The position numbers were made by a program, and so were the translations under genes. Shown here piece after piece: positions 25,404 to 34,782 of a DNA stretch of 64,000 nucleotides. This DNA is from CAVSVP01 sp963731125. GTDB taxonomy: Bacteria > Pseudomonadota > Gammaproteobacteria > Competibacterales > Competibacteraceae. Each line of letters begins with the position of its first letter. Position 1 is the stretch's first letter. The notes below the pieces were generated by a model, which did no database searches, had not been told where the DNA came from, and was given only the letters and a program-made list of their open reading frames with translations. The stretch covers positions 1-64,000 of the forward strand of contig CAVSVP010000004.1 in the NCBI GenBank assembly GCA_963731125.1, given 5' to 3'.

Positions 25404-27704
25404 ATGAATATCAGTCAACAAATCGCACAGGAGCTTACGGTTCAGGAACGTCAAGTGGAGGCGGCCATTAGCTTGCTGGACGCAGGCTCTACTGTCCCTT
25501 TCATTGCCCGCTACCGTAAGGAAGCGACGGGTGGCCTAAGCGACACACAGTTACGTCTTCTTGAGGAGCGTCTAGGCTATCTGCGGGAATTGGAGGATCG
25601 GCGCAGCGTTATTCTTAAAAACATTGCGGAACAAGGTAAGTTGACGGCAACGTTAGAGGCCGCCATTGGCGCCGCTGACACCAAGACTCGACTGGAAGAT
25701 CTCTATTTACCTTACCGGCCCAAACGGCAGACCAAGGCACAGCTTGCCCGGGCGGCGGGGCTGGCTCCCCTGGCGCAGAGCTTGCTCCAGGGGCCTGTTC
25801 AGGTTCCCGAGATTGCAGCGGCAGCTTACGTTGATGTTAACAAAGGCATTGTCGATATCAAGGCGGCTCTCGAAGGGGCCCGCCAGATTTTAATGGAAGA
25901 CTTTGCCGAAGAGGCTGAACTACTGGGACGGCTGCGGGAATACCTTTGGGAAAAGGCGATTCTGCAAGCCAAGATGGTCAAAGATAAGGCTGAAGAAGGA
26001 GCTAAGTTTGCCGATTACTTTGATTACGCCGAACCCCTGAGCAAGATTCCCTCGCACCGGGCATTGGCCCTGTTGCGGGGGCGTAATGCCGGCGTACTGC
26101 AGCTTACCCTGATGGTGGCGGAAGCGACGGGCGGATCCCATCCCTGTGAGTTAATCATCGCCCGTCATGTTGGGATTGCGGATCAGGGTCGTCCCGCCGA
26201 TCCGTGGCTGCTCGACACGGTGCGTTGGGCCTGGCGGGTGAAAATCCTCACTCGGCTGGACGGTGAGTTAAAACAGCGGCTGCGAGAGGCCGCTGAAGAG
26301 GAAGCCATTCAGGTTTTTGCGGCGAATCTTCGCGATCTGTTGCTGGCCGCACCTGCGGGCCCTAGACCAACGATAGGTTTAGACCCGGGGTTACGCACCG
26401 GTGTTAAGGTAGCGGTAATGGATGCTACTGGTAAGCTGGTGGACACCGCGACGCTCTATCCCCATGTCCCTCATAATCAATGGGATGCTTCGCTGCATGC
26501 GTTGGCCACGCTAGCGCGCCGTCACCGGGTAGAATTAATCAGTATCGGTAATGGCACTGCCTCCCGGGAGACTGACCGGTTGGTGGGGGAGCTGCTGAAG
26601 CGCTATCCGGAGCTGGGTTTGCACAAGCTGGTCGTATCGGAAGCGGGTGCCTCGGTGTATTCGGCCTCGGAGTCGGCGGCTCAGGAATTGCCGGAGCTGG
26701 ATGTGACGTTGCGTGGCGCGGTATCTATCGCCCGTCGACTTCAAGATCCCCTGGCCGAGTTGGTCAAGATTGATCCTAAATCCCTGGGCGTAGGCCAATA
26801 CCAACACGATGTGAGTCAGCCGCGCTTGGCTCGTTCTCTGGACGCTGTAGTAGAAGATTGCGTTAATGCGGTGGGCGTGGATGTTAATACGGCTTCGGTG
26901 CCCTTACTGGCAAGGGTGGCAGGCTTAAATTCCAATGTGGCCGGCCGCATCGTCGATTATCGCAATGTTAACGGAGCCTTTGCCAGCCGCCAACAACTTC
27001 GCCAAGTGCCCCGTCTGGGAGAAAAAACCTTTGAGCAAGCCGCCGGTTTTCTCCGCATTCAAAATGGCAGCAATCCCTTAGACGGCTCTGCTGTGCATCC
27101 GGAAGCGTATCCGGTGGTGGAACGTATCCTGCGTGCCAGTGGCCGTACCATCGCCAAGCTGTTGGGCGATAGAACGTTCTTAGAAAGACTCAATCCTCAG
27201 GACTTTACCGATGACGATTTTGGTGTGCCCACTGTCAAGGATATTTTAGCAGAATTGGTAAAACCCGGCCGCGATCCCCGTCCGGAATTTAAAACAGCGA
27301 TTTTTAAAGAGGGTGTCGAGAAACTCAGCGATCTGCAGGTCGACATGGTACTGGAAGGGGTGGTTACCAATGTGACTCGATTCGGGGCTTTCGTTGACAT
27401 CGGTGTGCATCAGGATGGTTTGGTGCATATTTCGGCTTTGGCGGAAAAATTCGTCAAGGATCCGCGGGATATTGTCAAGGCGGGAGACGTGGTCAAGGTC
27501 AAGGTGCTGGAAGTAGATAGCAAGCGTAAACGCATTGCCTTGACGATGCGCCTAACCGATGATAGCCGGGAATATGCGCCACCCAGACGTCACACTGAGG
27601 CGGCACGGCGCCAGCAGCCGTCTCTGCCGCAGTCGGCGGAGGCCAACCCGTCGGGTGCTCTCGCAGAAGCGTTCGCCAAAGCGCGGGGAAAAAACTCGTC
27701 GTAA
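25404..27704 (+). CDS. tex: Transcription accessory protein Tex
   Basis: A 766-residue cytoplasmic RNA-binding protein related to Spt6. Domains in order: helical N-terminal Tex domain (AISLLDAGSTVPFIARYRKE), YqgF/RuvC-like domain (PTIGLDPGLRTGVKVAVMDA, ~residue 320), helix-hairpin-helix region (CVNAVGVDVNTASVPLLARV to GRIVDYRNVNGAF) and C-terminal S1 RNA-binding domain (MVLEGVVTNVTRFGAFVDIG, ~650-720). Full length. It stands alone. A GC-rich terminator lies about 35 bases after the stop. ATG 25404 follows a weak GAGCGAAGGG leader. Confidence 0.96.
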   Translation: MNISQQIAQELTVQERQVEAAISLLDAGSTVPFIARYRKEATGGLSDTQLRLLEERLGYLRELEDRRSVILKNIAEQGKLTATLEAAIGAADTKTRLEDLYLPYRPKRQTKAQLARAAGLAPLAQSLLQGPVQVPEIAAAAYVDVNKGIVDIKAALEGARQILMEDFAEEAELLGRLREYLWEKAILQAKMVKDKAEEGAKFADYFDYAEPLSKIPSHRALALLRGRNAGVLQLTLMVAEATGGSHPCELIIARHVGIADQGRPADPWLLDTVRWAWRVKILTRLDGELKQRLREAAEEEAIQVFAANLRDLLLAAPAGPRPTIGLDPGLRTGVKVAVMDATGKLVDTATLYPHVPHNQWDASLHALATLARRHRVELISIGNGTASRETDRLVGELLKRYPELGLHKLVVSEAGASVYSASESAAQELPELDVTLRGAVSIARRLQDPLAELVKIDPKSLGVGQYQHDVSQPRLARSLDAVVEDCVNAVGVDVNTASVPLLARVAGLNSNVAGRIVDYRNVNGAFASRQQLRQVPRLGEKTFEQAAGFLRIQNGSNPLDGSAVHPEAYPVVERILRASGRTIAKLLGDRTFLERLNPQDFTDDDFGVPTVKDILAELVKPGRDPRPEFKTAIFKEGVEKLSDLQVDMVLEGVVTNVTRFGAFVDIGVHQDGLVHISALAEKFVKDPRDIVKAGDVVKVKVLEVDSKRKRIALTMRLTDDSREYAPPRRHTEAARRQQPSLPQSAEANPSGALAEAFAKARGKNSS

Positions 27705-27739
27705 TGGTGTTTTTTTGCTAAACGTCACTTTTCCCGACT

Positions 27740-27770
27740 GCCGGGCATCGTCTTGCCCGGCCTGCTTTTA
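27740..27770 (+). terminator. Intrinsic terminator after tex
   Basis: Perfect 8-bp stem GCCGGGCA / TGCCCGGC with loop TCGTCT, followed by CTGCTTTTA. The T tract is short but the position suits tex. Confidence 0.7.
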
Positions 27771-27890
27771 ATAGACCTATTGCATCAGTCAGACGCTAGC
27801 TGCTCGAGCTGGCTGGACGAGTCACCGCCGTTCAAGCCTGCCCATCCGGCGGGGGATTCTCGCTACTGGCGGTAGCGCTTAGTCCGGAGC
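27771..27890 (+). repeat. Dispersed intergenic repeat, copy C
   Basis: Begins ATAGACCTATTGCATCAGTC, continues AGACGCTAGC, GAGCTGGCTGGACGAGTCAC and a GC-rich part CCATCCGGCGGGGGATT, and ends near CGCTACTGGCGG. It is related to copies A and B across most of its length, with a few insertions. It sits directly after the tex terminator. Confidence 0.7.
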
Positions 27891-27915
27891 CTTAGAGCTC
27901 ATTTTTGCAAGAGTT

Positions 27916-28203
27916 CTAATAAAGATTTTTCAGGGGATCGTCTTTATTATCGGATGTAGGCGTATCGCTATAGCCTAAATCATCGGGTTCCATCCCGTCA
28001 AAAGCGCCGGACCAGTCTTCGGGAGGGGCGATTGCTTCTAGTACGATTTCATACCAGGCATCTAGATCCAATTCTTCCACCTCGCCGTCAAAGTACTGGA
28101 TTTCCACGGTCTGCGCGTCTTCGTCCACCGCTACCACTTCGAACTCGGCTTGGTCTTCGAGATTCTTGTACCAGTTTCCGACGATGGGATCTAAATCGCT
28201 CAT
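27916..28203 (-). CDS. Small acidic protein, DUF6763-like
   Basis: A 95-residue very acidic protein: DPIVGNWYKNLEDQAEFEVV, DEDAQTVEIQYFDGEVEELD and LDAWYEIVLEAIAPPEDWSG. The N-terminal half looks like a small beta-barrel. I associate this pattern with DUF6763, found in gammaproteobacteria, from memory and with moderate confidence. Function unknown. An A/G-rich ribosome site (CAGGAGAAT) precedes the start. Confidence 0.6.
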   Translation of the reverse strand: MSDLDPIVGNWYKNLEDQAEFEVVAVDEDAQTVEIQYFDGEVEELDLDAWYEIVLEAIAPPEDWSGAFDGMEPDDLGYSDTPTSDNKDDPLKNLY

Positions 28204-28358
28204 AATGATTCTCCTGAAATAAATGCGTGAAGCGTATAAGAGAAAGGAGATTGATTATTATAATTTGAGCACGAATTGCAGACCTTGCAACTATGATTTC
28301 AAGGAAATCAAAAAAATTTAGCGCCGGTAAGGCAAATCGATATGGCCGCGAAGATCAT

Positions 28359-28390
28359 AAAAAACCCGAGTGTCCATTGGAACACTCAGG
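28359..28390 (-). terminator. Intrinsic terminator after acs
   Basis: On the minus strand CCTGAGTGTTCCAATGGACACTCGGG forms a stem (GAGTGT / ACACTC plus flanking GC pairs) followed by six T. It lies about 40 bases beyond the acs stop. Confidence 0.82.
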
Positions 28391-28428
28391 TTAAGAGATT
28401 TAACAAGAGATTGTTTTATATGATATTA

Positions 28429-30363
28429 TCATTTGCCGCGGTTTACAATCAGATCGTCCACCACGCTGGGATCGGCCAGCGTGCTGGTATCGCCCAAGGC
28501 TTCCATCTCGTTGGCAGCGATCTTGCGTAGGATACGGCGCATAATCTTACCGGAACGTGTCTTGGGCAGACCGGGGGCCCATTGAATGATATCCGGGGTG
28601 GCGATGGGTCCAATCTCTTTGCGCACGTGCTGAGCCAGTTCTTTACGTAGCGCATCGCTAGGTTCGATACCTGTCATTAGCGTCACGTAGGCGTAAATGC
28701 CTTGGCCCTTGATTTCATGGGGAAAGCCTACGACTGCCGCTTCAGCGACGGCGTCGTGAAGCACCAACGCGCTCTCCACTTCGGCGGTGCCCATACGGTG
28801 GCCGGAGACGTTAATGACGTCGTCAACCCGGCCGGTTATCCAGTAATAGCCGTCAGCATCCCGGCGGGCGCCGTCACCGCTGAAATAGACGTTGGGATAG
28901 GTGGAAAAATAAGTCTCGATAAAGCGCTGTTGGTTGCCATAAAGGGTGCGCATCATGCCCGGCCACGGGCGGGTAAGCACCAGGCTGCCTTCGGCTTCGC
29001 CCTCCAGGGCATTGCCTTCGGCATCGTACAGAGCCGGCACGACGCCAAAGAAGGGATGAGTCGCTGAACCCGGCTTGAGATCAGTAGCGCCTGGCAAGGG
29101 TGTGATAAGAATACCGCCGGTTTCGGTTTGCCACCAGGTATCGACGATGGGACAGCGTCCGTCGCCGACCACATGGTAGTACCACTCCCACGCTTCGGGG
29201 TTAATGGGTTCGCCCACGGAACCCAAGATTCGCAGGGACTGACGGCTGGTTTTCTTAACCGGTTCGTCGCCATCGCGCATTAGCGCCCGAATGGCGGTAG
29301 GGGCCGTATAGAAGATATTGACCTGATGTTTATCCACCACTTCCCAGAAGCGAGACGCGGAAGGATAGGTAGGCACTCCCTCGAACATCACAGTCGTGGC
29401 GCCGTTGGCTAAGGGGCCATAGACGATATAGGAGTGACCGGTTACCCAGCCGACATCGGCGGTACACCAGTAGATATCACCATCGTGATAGTCGAAAATA
29501 TATTTATGGCTGCAGGCCACGTAGAGCAGGTAACCGCCCGTGGTGTGCAGGACGCCCTTGGGTTTGCCGGTGGAACCTGAGGTGTAAAGGATAAATAGAG
29601 GATCTTCCGCATCCATTTCCTCAGCCGGACAGTCGGCGGAAGCCGCATTGACGACATCGTGATACCAAACATCCCGGTCTGTCTGCCAGGCAACCTCGCC
29701 GCCCGTGCGTTTTACCACGACCATTTTCCGCACGCTGGGCGCATCGGCACAGGCCTTATCGGCATTCGCCTTAATGGGCACCGGACGGCTGCCGCGCAAT
29801 CCCCCATCGGAAGTAATGACAACACTGCACTCGGAATCGTTAATGCGGTCCCGCAGGGCATCGGGTGAGAAACCGGCAAACACAATGGAATGGATGGCAC
29901 CGATTCGCGTACAGGCCAGCATGGCCACGGCTACTTCGGGAATCATCGGCAGATAAATGGAAACCCGGTCGCCTTTCTTAACGCCCAGATCCTTCAGGGC
30001 GTTAGCAAAACGACAGACCTGTTCGTGCAGCTCCTTATAGGTAATCTTGCGATCTTCGTTGGGACTATCGCCTTCCCAGATGATGGCCACCTGGTCGCCG
30101 CGCTTTTCCAGATGACGGTCCAGGCAGTTATGGCTGACGTTGAGTTTGGCGCCTTCAAACCAGCGAATATGGCCTTTGCTAAAGTCCCAGTCGCTCACTT
30201 TGTCCCAGCGCTTGAACCAAGTGATAAACTTATCTGCCTCCTCCGTCCAAAAACCATCGGGGTCCGACACGGAGCGTTCGTACATGGCCTGGTACTGTTC
30301 CTTGTTAATCCAAGCGCGCTCGGCTATTTCGGGGGGTACGGGATAGACCTTAACTTCAGACAT
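28429..30363 (-). CDS. acs: Acetyl-CoA synthetase Acs
   Basis: A 644-residue AMP-forming enzyme that activates acetate to acetyl-CoA. Motifs are LFILYTSGSTGKPKGVLHTT (A3 loop, ~residue 262), the acyl-site region VDTWWQTETGGILITPLPGA (~412-431), YFSGDGARRDADGYYWITGR (~495-515) and the C-terminal LPKTRSGKIMRRILRK with the catalytic, usually acetylation-controlled lysine (~605). The length is standard. ATG 30363 follows AGGAGACAACTC. A 180-base AT-rich leader separates it from gluQ. Confidence 0.97.
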   Translation of the reverse strand: MSEVKVYPVPPEIAERAWINKEQYQAMYERSVSDPDGFWTEEADKFITWFKRWDKVSDWDFSKGHIRWFEGAKLNVSHNCLDRHLEKRGDQVAIIWEGDSPNEDRKITYKELHEQVCRFANALKDLGVKKGDRVSIYLPMIPEVAVAMLACTRIGAIHSIVFAGFSPDALRDRINDSECSVVITSDGGLRGSRPVPIKANADKACADAPSVRKMVVVKRTGGEVAWQTDRDVWYHDVVNAASADCPAEEMDAEDPLFILYTSGSTGKPKGVLHTTGGYLLYVACSHKYIFDYHDGDIYWCTADVGWVTGHSYIVYGPLANGATTVMFEGVPTYPSASRFWEVVDKHQVNIFYTAPTAIRALMRDGDEPVKKTSRQSLRILGSVGEPINPEAWEWYYHVVGDGRCPIVDTWWQTETGGILITPLPGATDLKPGSATHPFFGVVPALYDAEGNALEGEAEGSLVLTRPWPGMMRTLYGNQQRFIETYFSTYPNVYFSGDGARRDADGYYWITGRVDDVINVSGHRMGTAEVESALVLHDAVAEAAVVGFPHEIKGQGIYAYVTLMTGIEPSDALRKELAQHVRKEIGPIATPDIIQWAPGLPKTRSGKIMRRILRKIAANEMEALGDTSTLADPSVVDDLIVNRGK

Positions 30364-30546
30364 GTTGAGTTGTCTCCTCTGGTGTGATGGCTCGTCGTTG
30401 CTAAATGCCTACAACTAAGAACTGCCTGATAGGCAGGCTTTCTGCTTTTATCATAGTCTAATGGTAAAACATTTTTCCATTCAAATTTTGTTACAGTTAT
30501 GTTTCTCCACGAGTTTATAGAAAATGAGCGGTTAACAATCTGTTTA

Positions 30547-31530
30547 TCAAGAGGTTGCGACGGTTTTATCAAGTACCGGCCCCGCGCTGATTAACTCCGC
30601 TGGGATTCGCTGCGGGCGCCAATGAGCCAGCGCCCAGGACCAGATGGTCTCCAGGCGTTCTCGGGCAAGCTCCCGGGGAGGTTTCTGGTTGAGAAATTGT
30701 AGTGCCGTGACAATAGCCGGACCGGGTGTTCGTCGGTCCAAAGGCGTTGCGCGGGTCTGTTTGCTCAGCTTATGGCCATGGTGATCCACGGCCAGAGGTA
30801 GATGACTATACCGGGGAGTAGGCAGATTCAGTAGCTGTTGCAGGTAAAGCTGGCGAGGGGTAGAGTCCAGCAGATCGCTGCCGCGCACGATATGGGTAAT
30901 TTGCTGTTCGGCGTCGTCTACCACGACAGCCAATTGATAGGCGAACAATCCATCAGAGCGGCGGATCACAAAATCGCCTACTGCGGATGCCAGGTGTTGG
31001 GTGTAAGAGCCTTGAATGCGGTCATGGAAAGTGATGTGACGCTGATCGGTCCGTAATCGCAACGCGGCAGGGCGCCCTGCATGACGGACACCACCGCGGC
31101 AGGTTCCTGGATAGAGCATTCCGGTCGGGGTGTCGGCAGCCCCTTGTGCCACCTCTCGGCGTGAACACGTGCAGGGATACGTCAAGCCTGCGTTGCTGAG
31201 TTGGGTCAAGGCGCTTTGATAATGCTCGTAGCGTCGGCTTTGATAGATAGCGCAACCGTCCCAGTGCATTCCGAAACTTTCTAAAGTCCGTAGAATATCG
31301 TCCGCTGCTCCAGAGACGACTCGAGGTATATCAAGGTCTTCAATACGCACCAGCCATCTGCCGCCACAGCTGCGGGCCATTAAAAAGCTGCCCAGCGCAG
31401 CAATCAGGGAACCAAAATGTAGGGGACCTGTGGGAGAGGGTGCAAAGCGACCATGGTGAACGACGTCGGTGGGCGGCGCTAAGGTCTGGCTGGCGGTGCT
31501 AACCTGATTACTCATCCCTTGCACCGACAT
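30547..31530 (-). CDS. gluQ: Glutamyl-Q tRNA(Asp) synthetase
   Basis: A 327-residue enzyme that attaches glutamate to queuosine in tRNA-Asp. It is the short GluRS paralogue: catalytic GRFAPSPTGPLHFGSLIAAL, zinc-site CTCSRREVAQ with YPGTCR, and a KMSK-like HKLSKQ; the anticodon-binding domain is absent. The start MSVQGMSNQV at 31530 shares one base with the dksA stop (TAATG), indicating translational coupling. The longer frame to 31638 lies wholly inside dksA and is not used. dksA-gluQ is a conserved gammaproteobacterial pair. Confidence 0.94.
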   Translation of the reverse strand: MSVQGMSNQVSTASQTLAPPTDVVHHGRFAPSPTGPLHFGSLIAALGSFLMARSCGGRWLVRIEDLDIPRVVSGAADDILRTLESFGMHWDGCAIYQSRRYEHYQSALTQLSNAGLTYPCTCSRREVAQGAADTPTGMLYPGTCRGGVRHAGRPAALRLRTDQRHITFHDRIQGSYTQHLASAVGDFVIRRSDGLFAYQLAVVVDDAEQQITHIVRGSDLLDSTPRQLYLQQLLNLPTPRYSHLPLAVDHHGHKLSKQTRATPLDRRTPGPAIVTALQFLNQKPPRELARERLETIWSWALAHWRPQRIPAELISAGPVLDKTVATS

Positions 31531-31964
31531 TATCGGCCGGTTTGTTTTTCGCGCATTTCCTGAAAAGTCTTGCAATCGATGCATAACGTCGCTGTTGGTC
31601 GAGCTTCCAAACGGCGAATGCCTATCTCGACCCCGCAAGCTTCACAAAAGCCATAATCATAATTGTCGATTTTCGCCAGAGCTTCGTTGATTTTATTAAT
31701 GAGTTTACGCTCTCGATCTCGGGTGCGCAGTTCCAGGCTAAACTCTTCTTCCTGAGTGGCGCGATCGTTAGGGTCGGGAAAGGTGGCCGAGTCATCCTGC
31801 ATGTGATTGACAGTGCGATTTACCCCTTCCATGAGCTTGTGTTTCCAGTTCAGTAAAAGATTACGGAAATGGGCTAACTGAGCATCACTCATATACTCTT
31901 CGTTATTGGCAGGCACATAGGGCTGCGTATCCAGACCATGCTCAAAGTTGTCGGTGGTGGCCAT
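31530..31964 (-). CDS. dksA: RNA polymerase-binding transcription factor DksA
   Basis: A 144-residue regulator that binds the RNA polymerase secondary channel and works with ppGpp. A coiled coil spans ~30-105 with the tip acidic pair in FPDPNDRATQEEE. The C4 zinc finger is CEACGVEIGIRRLEARPTAT followed by CIDC. Full length. It is the first gene of the dksA-gluQ unit. Confidence 0.97.
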   Translation of the reverse strand: MATTDNFEHGLDTQPYVPANNEEYMSDAQLAHFRNLLLNWKHKLMEGVNRTVNHMQDDSATFPDPNDRATQEEEFSLELRTRDRERKLINKINEALAKIDNYDYGFCEACGVEIGIRRLEARPTATLCIDCKTFQEMREKQTGR

Positions 31965-32029
31965 CGTAATTTCCTTTGCCTAAAGTTCCCTCTTTTAGCA
32001 AAAAAGGCGAGGGAAATCAAAATGAAATT

Positions 32030-32371
32030 TTACATGTCCGTTTTTTCAGTTGCTGAAGCGGAGCCGCTGCGAAAATAGGGTGAACCTAAATTGAGGTGAA
32101 GAGCGGCTTTGCTCATCAGGTGGGCGCTTACCGGTGCAGTGATAAACAGGAACAGGATAATGAGCAGTTCATGTAGACTAAGCCCTGCGTCGCGGGAGCT
32201 GAAGTGCACGATGGAGGCCAACAGCATACTGCCTACGCCCAGAGTGGTGGCTTTTGTGGGGCCGTGCAGACGGGTAAAGAAGTCCGGTAGACCTGCGAGA
32301 CCAATAGACCCGATTAAGACAAACGCCGCACCAACGACCAATAAGAAGGAAACAACCGCTTCGCTCTCCAT
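32030..32371 (-). CDS. mrpG: Mrp antiporter subunit G
   Basis: A 113-residue protein with three membrane spans. Family motif: IGSIGLAGLPDFFTRLHGPT followed by KATTLGVGSMLL. MrpG is part of the multi-subunit sodium/proton antiporter. It is separated from mrpF by 115 bases holding a short tandem repeat, whereas the other genes of this locus overlap. Confidence 0.9.
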   Translation of the reverse strand: MESEAVVSFLLVVGAAFVLIGSIGLAGLPDFFTRLHGPTKATTLGVGSMLLASIVHFSSRDAGLSLHELLIILFLFITAPVSAHLMSKAALHLNLGSPYFRSGSASATEKTDM

Positions 32372-32384
32372 TGTTAAATTTCTG

Positions 32385-32409
32385 CCGGTTTAACCGGTTT
32401 AACCGGTTT
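32385..32409. repeat. 9-bp tandem repeat, nearly three copies
   Basis: CCGGTTTAA repeated twice plus CCGGTTT, in the gap between mrpF and mrpG. Each unit is close to palindromic (AACCGGTT), so it could bind a regulator or simply reflect slippage. Confidence 0.7.
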
Positions 32410-32486
32410 GGCGTGGGTAACGGCTACGGGAAAGTCGTATCTCGCCGCTGCCGGCGCATCGCAGAAAAGAAAAAACTGCCAGCGTA

Positions 32487-32756
32487 TCATTCGATAATAT
32501 CTCCCCGCAGTACGTATTTACATAGGGCGACAGTGCCGATGAAGCCCATTAGCGCAATGATTAGGGCCGCTTCAAAGTGAATGACGCTGTTCCAGTAAAT
32601 GCCAAGCAACACTAACAGGGCCACCGTGTTAATGTAGAGGGTATCCAGCGCCAGAATTCGGTCGGGCAGGGTTGGGCCACGCCACAAGCGCCACAGTGTC
32701 AGCATCAGAGCCAAACCCATCAGAATAAAGGCGATAAGCATAGCAGTCGCTAACAT
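32487..32756 (-). CDS. mrpF: Mrp antiporter subunit F
   Basis: An 89-residue protein with three membrane spans: LTLWRLWRGPTLPDRILALD is the conserved loop, and the C-terminus FIGTVALCKYVLRGDIIE is typical. It overlaps mrpE by 7 bases. Confidence 0.9.
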   Translation of the reverse strand: MLATAMLIAFILMGLALMLTLWRLWRGPTLPDRILALDTLYINTVALLVLLGIYWNSVIHFEAALIIALMGFIGTVALCKYVLRGDIIE

Positions 32757-33247
32757 GGTTCAAAGATCTCTTTCAGGGGGGTTTCGTAACGGCACTTAAT
32801 ATGCTTGATAAGCGTCATTTCGTCGTCTAGATTTAGGCAGTGAACCAGTAGGGTGCGGTGGTCTGGACTAAGATCGGCAGATACCGTCCCCGGGGTTAGA
32901 GAAATGGTATTGGCCAGTAACGTGATGGCGAAGGGATCCTGTAACGCTAAGGGCAACTTGATAAAGCGAGGACGCAGTGTCCGCCATGGATTCAGAATGA
33001 GACCCGCAACCACCAGGTTGGCCATTACAATATCGACCAGCACCGCGGCAACAAATTTCACTACGGCAAAAAAATGGCGAAAGTAAACTCGTTCCGGCCA
33101 GAAATCAGCCGTTAACCAGGGAATGAGGAGGCTAAGTAAGATACCGAGCAGGATTACTCCAGGAGCCATGCTATTAAACAACAACAGCCAGATAAGCAGC
33201 AGGACCAGGCTGAAAAGCGGCCGCGGCAGCCAAGTGGCAGGGAACAT
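32750..33247 (-). CDS. mrpE: Mrp antiporter subunit E
   Basis: A 165-residue membrane protein with the MrpE pattern: two or three N-terminal spans, then NLVVAGLILNPWRTLRPRFI, ANTISLTPGTVSADLS and HCLNLDDEM. Start and stop overlap with mrpD and mrpF. MrpE may assist assembly of the complex. Confidence 0.9.
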   Translation of the reverse strand: MFPATWLPRPLFSLVLLLIWLLLFNSMAPGVILLGILLSLLIPWLTADFWPERVYFRHFFAVVKFVAAVLVDIVMANLVVAGLILNPWRTLRPRFIKLPLALQDPFAITLLANTISLTPGTVSADLSPDHRTLLVHCLNLDDEMTLIKHIKCRYETPLKEIFEPC

Positions 33248-34782
33248 CAGGGTGCACCTTTTGGTTTCGCATCGATAACATCCACAGCGTGGCTTCCCAG
33301 AACGCTCTCCAGGTAACCTGCCGGATGCAGGAGTTGTCGGGCGGTGGCTTCGGTGAAAGCGGTCACCGGACCGCTCAAGGTGACCAGCAGTGGACTGCAG
33401 ACCAGCAGAAGAATGACCGGCGTAAGGTACCTGAGCGGCATGGCATCCTTATTAGGCACGTACCCGCTTGTCCTCCAGAATAGCGCACTGCCCATCCGGC
33501 TAAAGGCAACGATCCCCAAGAGGCTGGTACCGAGCACAATACCCCAAATCCAGACCAGTGCGGGATGCTCCTTGGCTGCCAGTAGAATCATAAACTTGCC
33601 GAGAAATCCGCTCAATGGCGGCATACCGGCCATGGCGATTGCGCCGGTGAAAAAGAGCATACCCAACAACAGAGGCTGAGCGACAGGAGGTTCGGCGTAT
33701 TCGTTAACGTCCCCGCGTTGTAGTGCGATGACATCGGCCAGCAAGAACATTCCCGCCGTTACCAGTGTCGTGTGGATAAGATAGAGCAAAGCAGCGCTTA
33801 ACGCTTGGCTGTTGAATAAACCAACGCCGGCTAACAGCGTACCGATAGACACCACGACAAAATAAGCAAGTAGCGTGCGTAGATCGCGGCTGGCCAATGC
33901 CCCGAAAGTGCCTGCCACCAGGGTTGCCAAAGCCACCGGCAGCAGCCATGGAACTGCTACGTTGGCGGTTTCCCCGGCCATGGGTCCGAAGGCGACAGTA
34001 AATACCCGCACGATGGCATAAACTCCTACCTTTGTCATAATGGCAAACAGGGCCGCTACGGGGGCGCTAGTGCTGCTGTAGGCGCTAGGAAGCCAGAAGT
34101 ACAAGGGCAGCAGAGCAGACTTTAGCGCAAAAACCACCAGCAGCAGCAGCGCACCGGCGCGGAGTAATGCCGTATTGCCTGCGGGAGCATGGGCGACTTT
34201 AACAGCAAGATCAGCCATGTTTAATGTACCGGTAATACCATACAGCGTACCCACGGCGAATAAAAAGAAAGTGGATCCTACCAGATTCAGAATAACGTAA
34301 TGTAGCCCGGCGCGAATGCGCGCCACACCGCCGCCGTGTAGCAGTAGGCCGTAAGATGCGATCAGCAGGATTTCGAAGAACACGAACAGGTTAAAAAGGT
34401 CTCCCGTCAGAAAGGCGCCGTTCAATCCCAGCAGTTGGAATTGCAACAGAGCGTGGAAGTACCTGCCCTGCGCGTCGGTGCCGTGCATTGCGTACCACAC
34501 GCTGAACACGGACACCAGGGCGGTAAGAACTAGCATAAGGGCGCTAAGCCGATCCAGCACTAACACGATGCCATAAGGTGCCGGCCAGTTACCCAAGGCA
34601 TAGGTCTGATAATCGCCATTTGCCGCGGCGTAAAATAGCCAACCAGCCAGCGTTAAGAGCGCCACGATGGTGATTGAGCTTAAGGTGCGTTGCAACGTCA
34701 ATCCCCATCTGGTGCAGAGGATCAACAGGGTACCGCAGAGCAGGGGCAGCAGAATGGGGAGAATGATCCAGTGCTTCATCAT
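33247..34782 (-). CDS. mrpD: Mrp antiporter subunit D
   Basis: A 511-residue polytopic protein of the ND4/ND5 proton-channel family with about 14 spans. The conserved glutamate is in FVFFEILLIASYGLLL (TM5), lysines are in FALKSALLPLYFWLP (TM7) and FAIMTKVGVYAIVRV (TM8). It starts at ATG 34782 rather than the upstream TTG. This locus has D-E-F-G only; A, B and C are not adjacent, since the next gene upstream is divergent. Partner subunits must be elsewhere or supplied by the second Mrp cluster. Confidence 0.92.
   Translation of the reverse strand: MMKHWIILPILLPLLCGTLLILCTRWGLTLQRTLSSITIVALLTLAGWLFYAAANGDYQTYALGNWPAPYGIVLVLDRLSALMLVLTALVSVFSVWYAMHGTDAQGRYFHALLQFQLLGLNGAFLTGDLFNLFVFFEILLIASYGLLLHGGGVARIRAGLHYVILNLVGSTFFLFAVGTLYGITGTLNMADLAVKVAHAPAGNTALLRAGALLLLVVFALKSALLPLYFWLPSAYSSTSAPVAALFAIMTKVGVYAIVRVFTVAFGPMAGETANVAVPWLLPVALATLVAGTFGALASRDLRTLLAYFVVVSIGTLLAGVGLFNSQALSAALLYLIHTTLVTAGMFLLADVIALQRGDVNEYAEPPVAQPLLLGMLFFTGAIAMAGMPPLSGFLGKFMILLAAKEHPALVWIWGIVLGTSLLGIVAFSRMGSALFWRTSGYVPNKDAMPLRYLTPVILLLVCSPLLVTLSGPVTAFTEATARQLLHPAGYLESVLGSHAVDVIDAKPKGAP

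Noticed and set aside
30547..31638. Long form of GluQ starting at 31638
   Set aside because: The extra 36 codons lie inside dksA, while a start at 31530 overlaps the dksA stop as TAATG.
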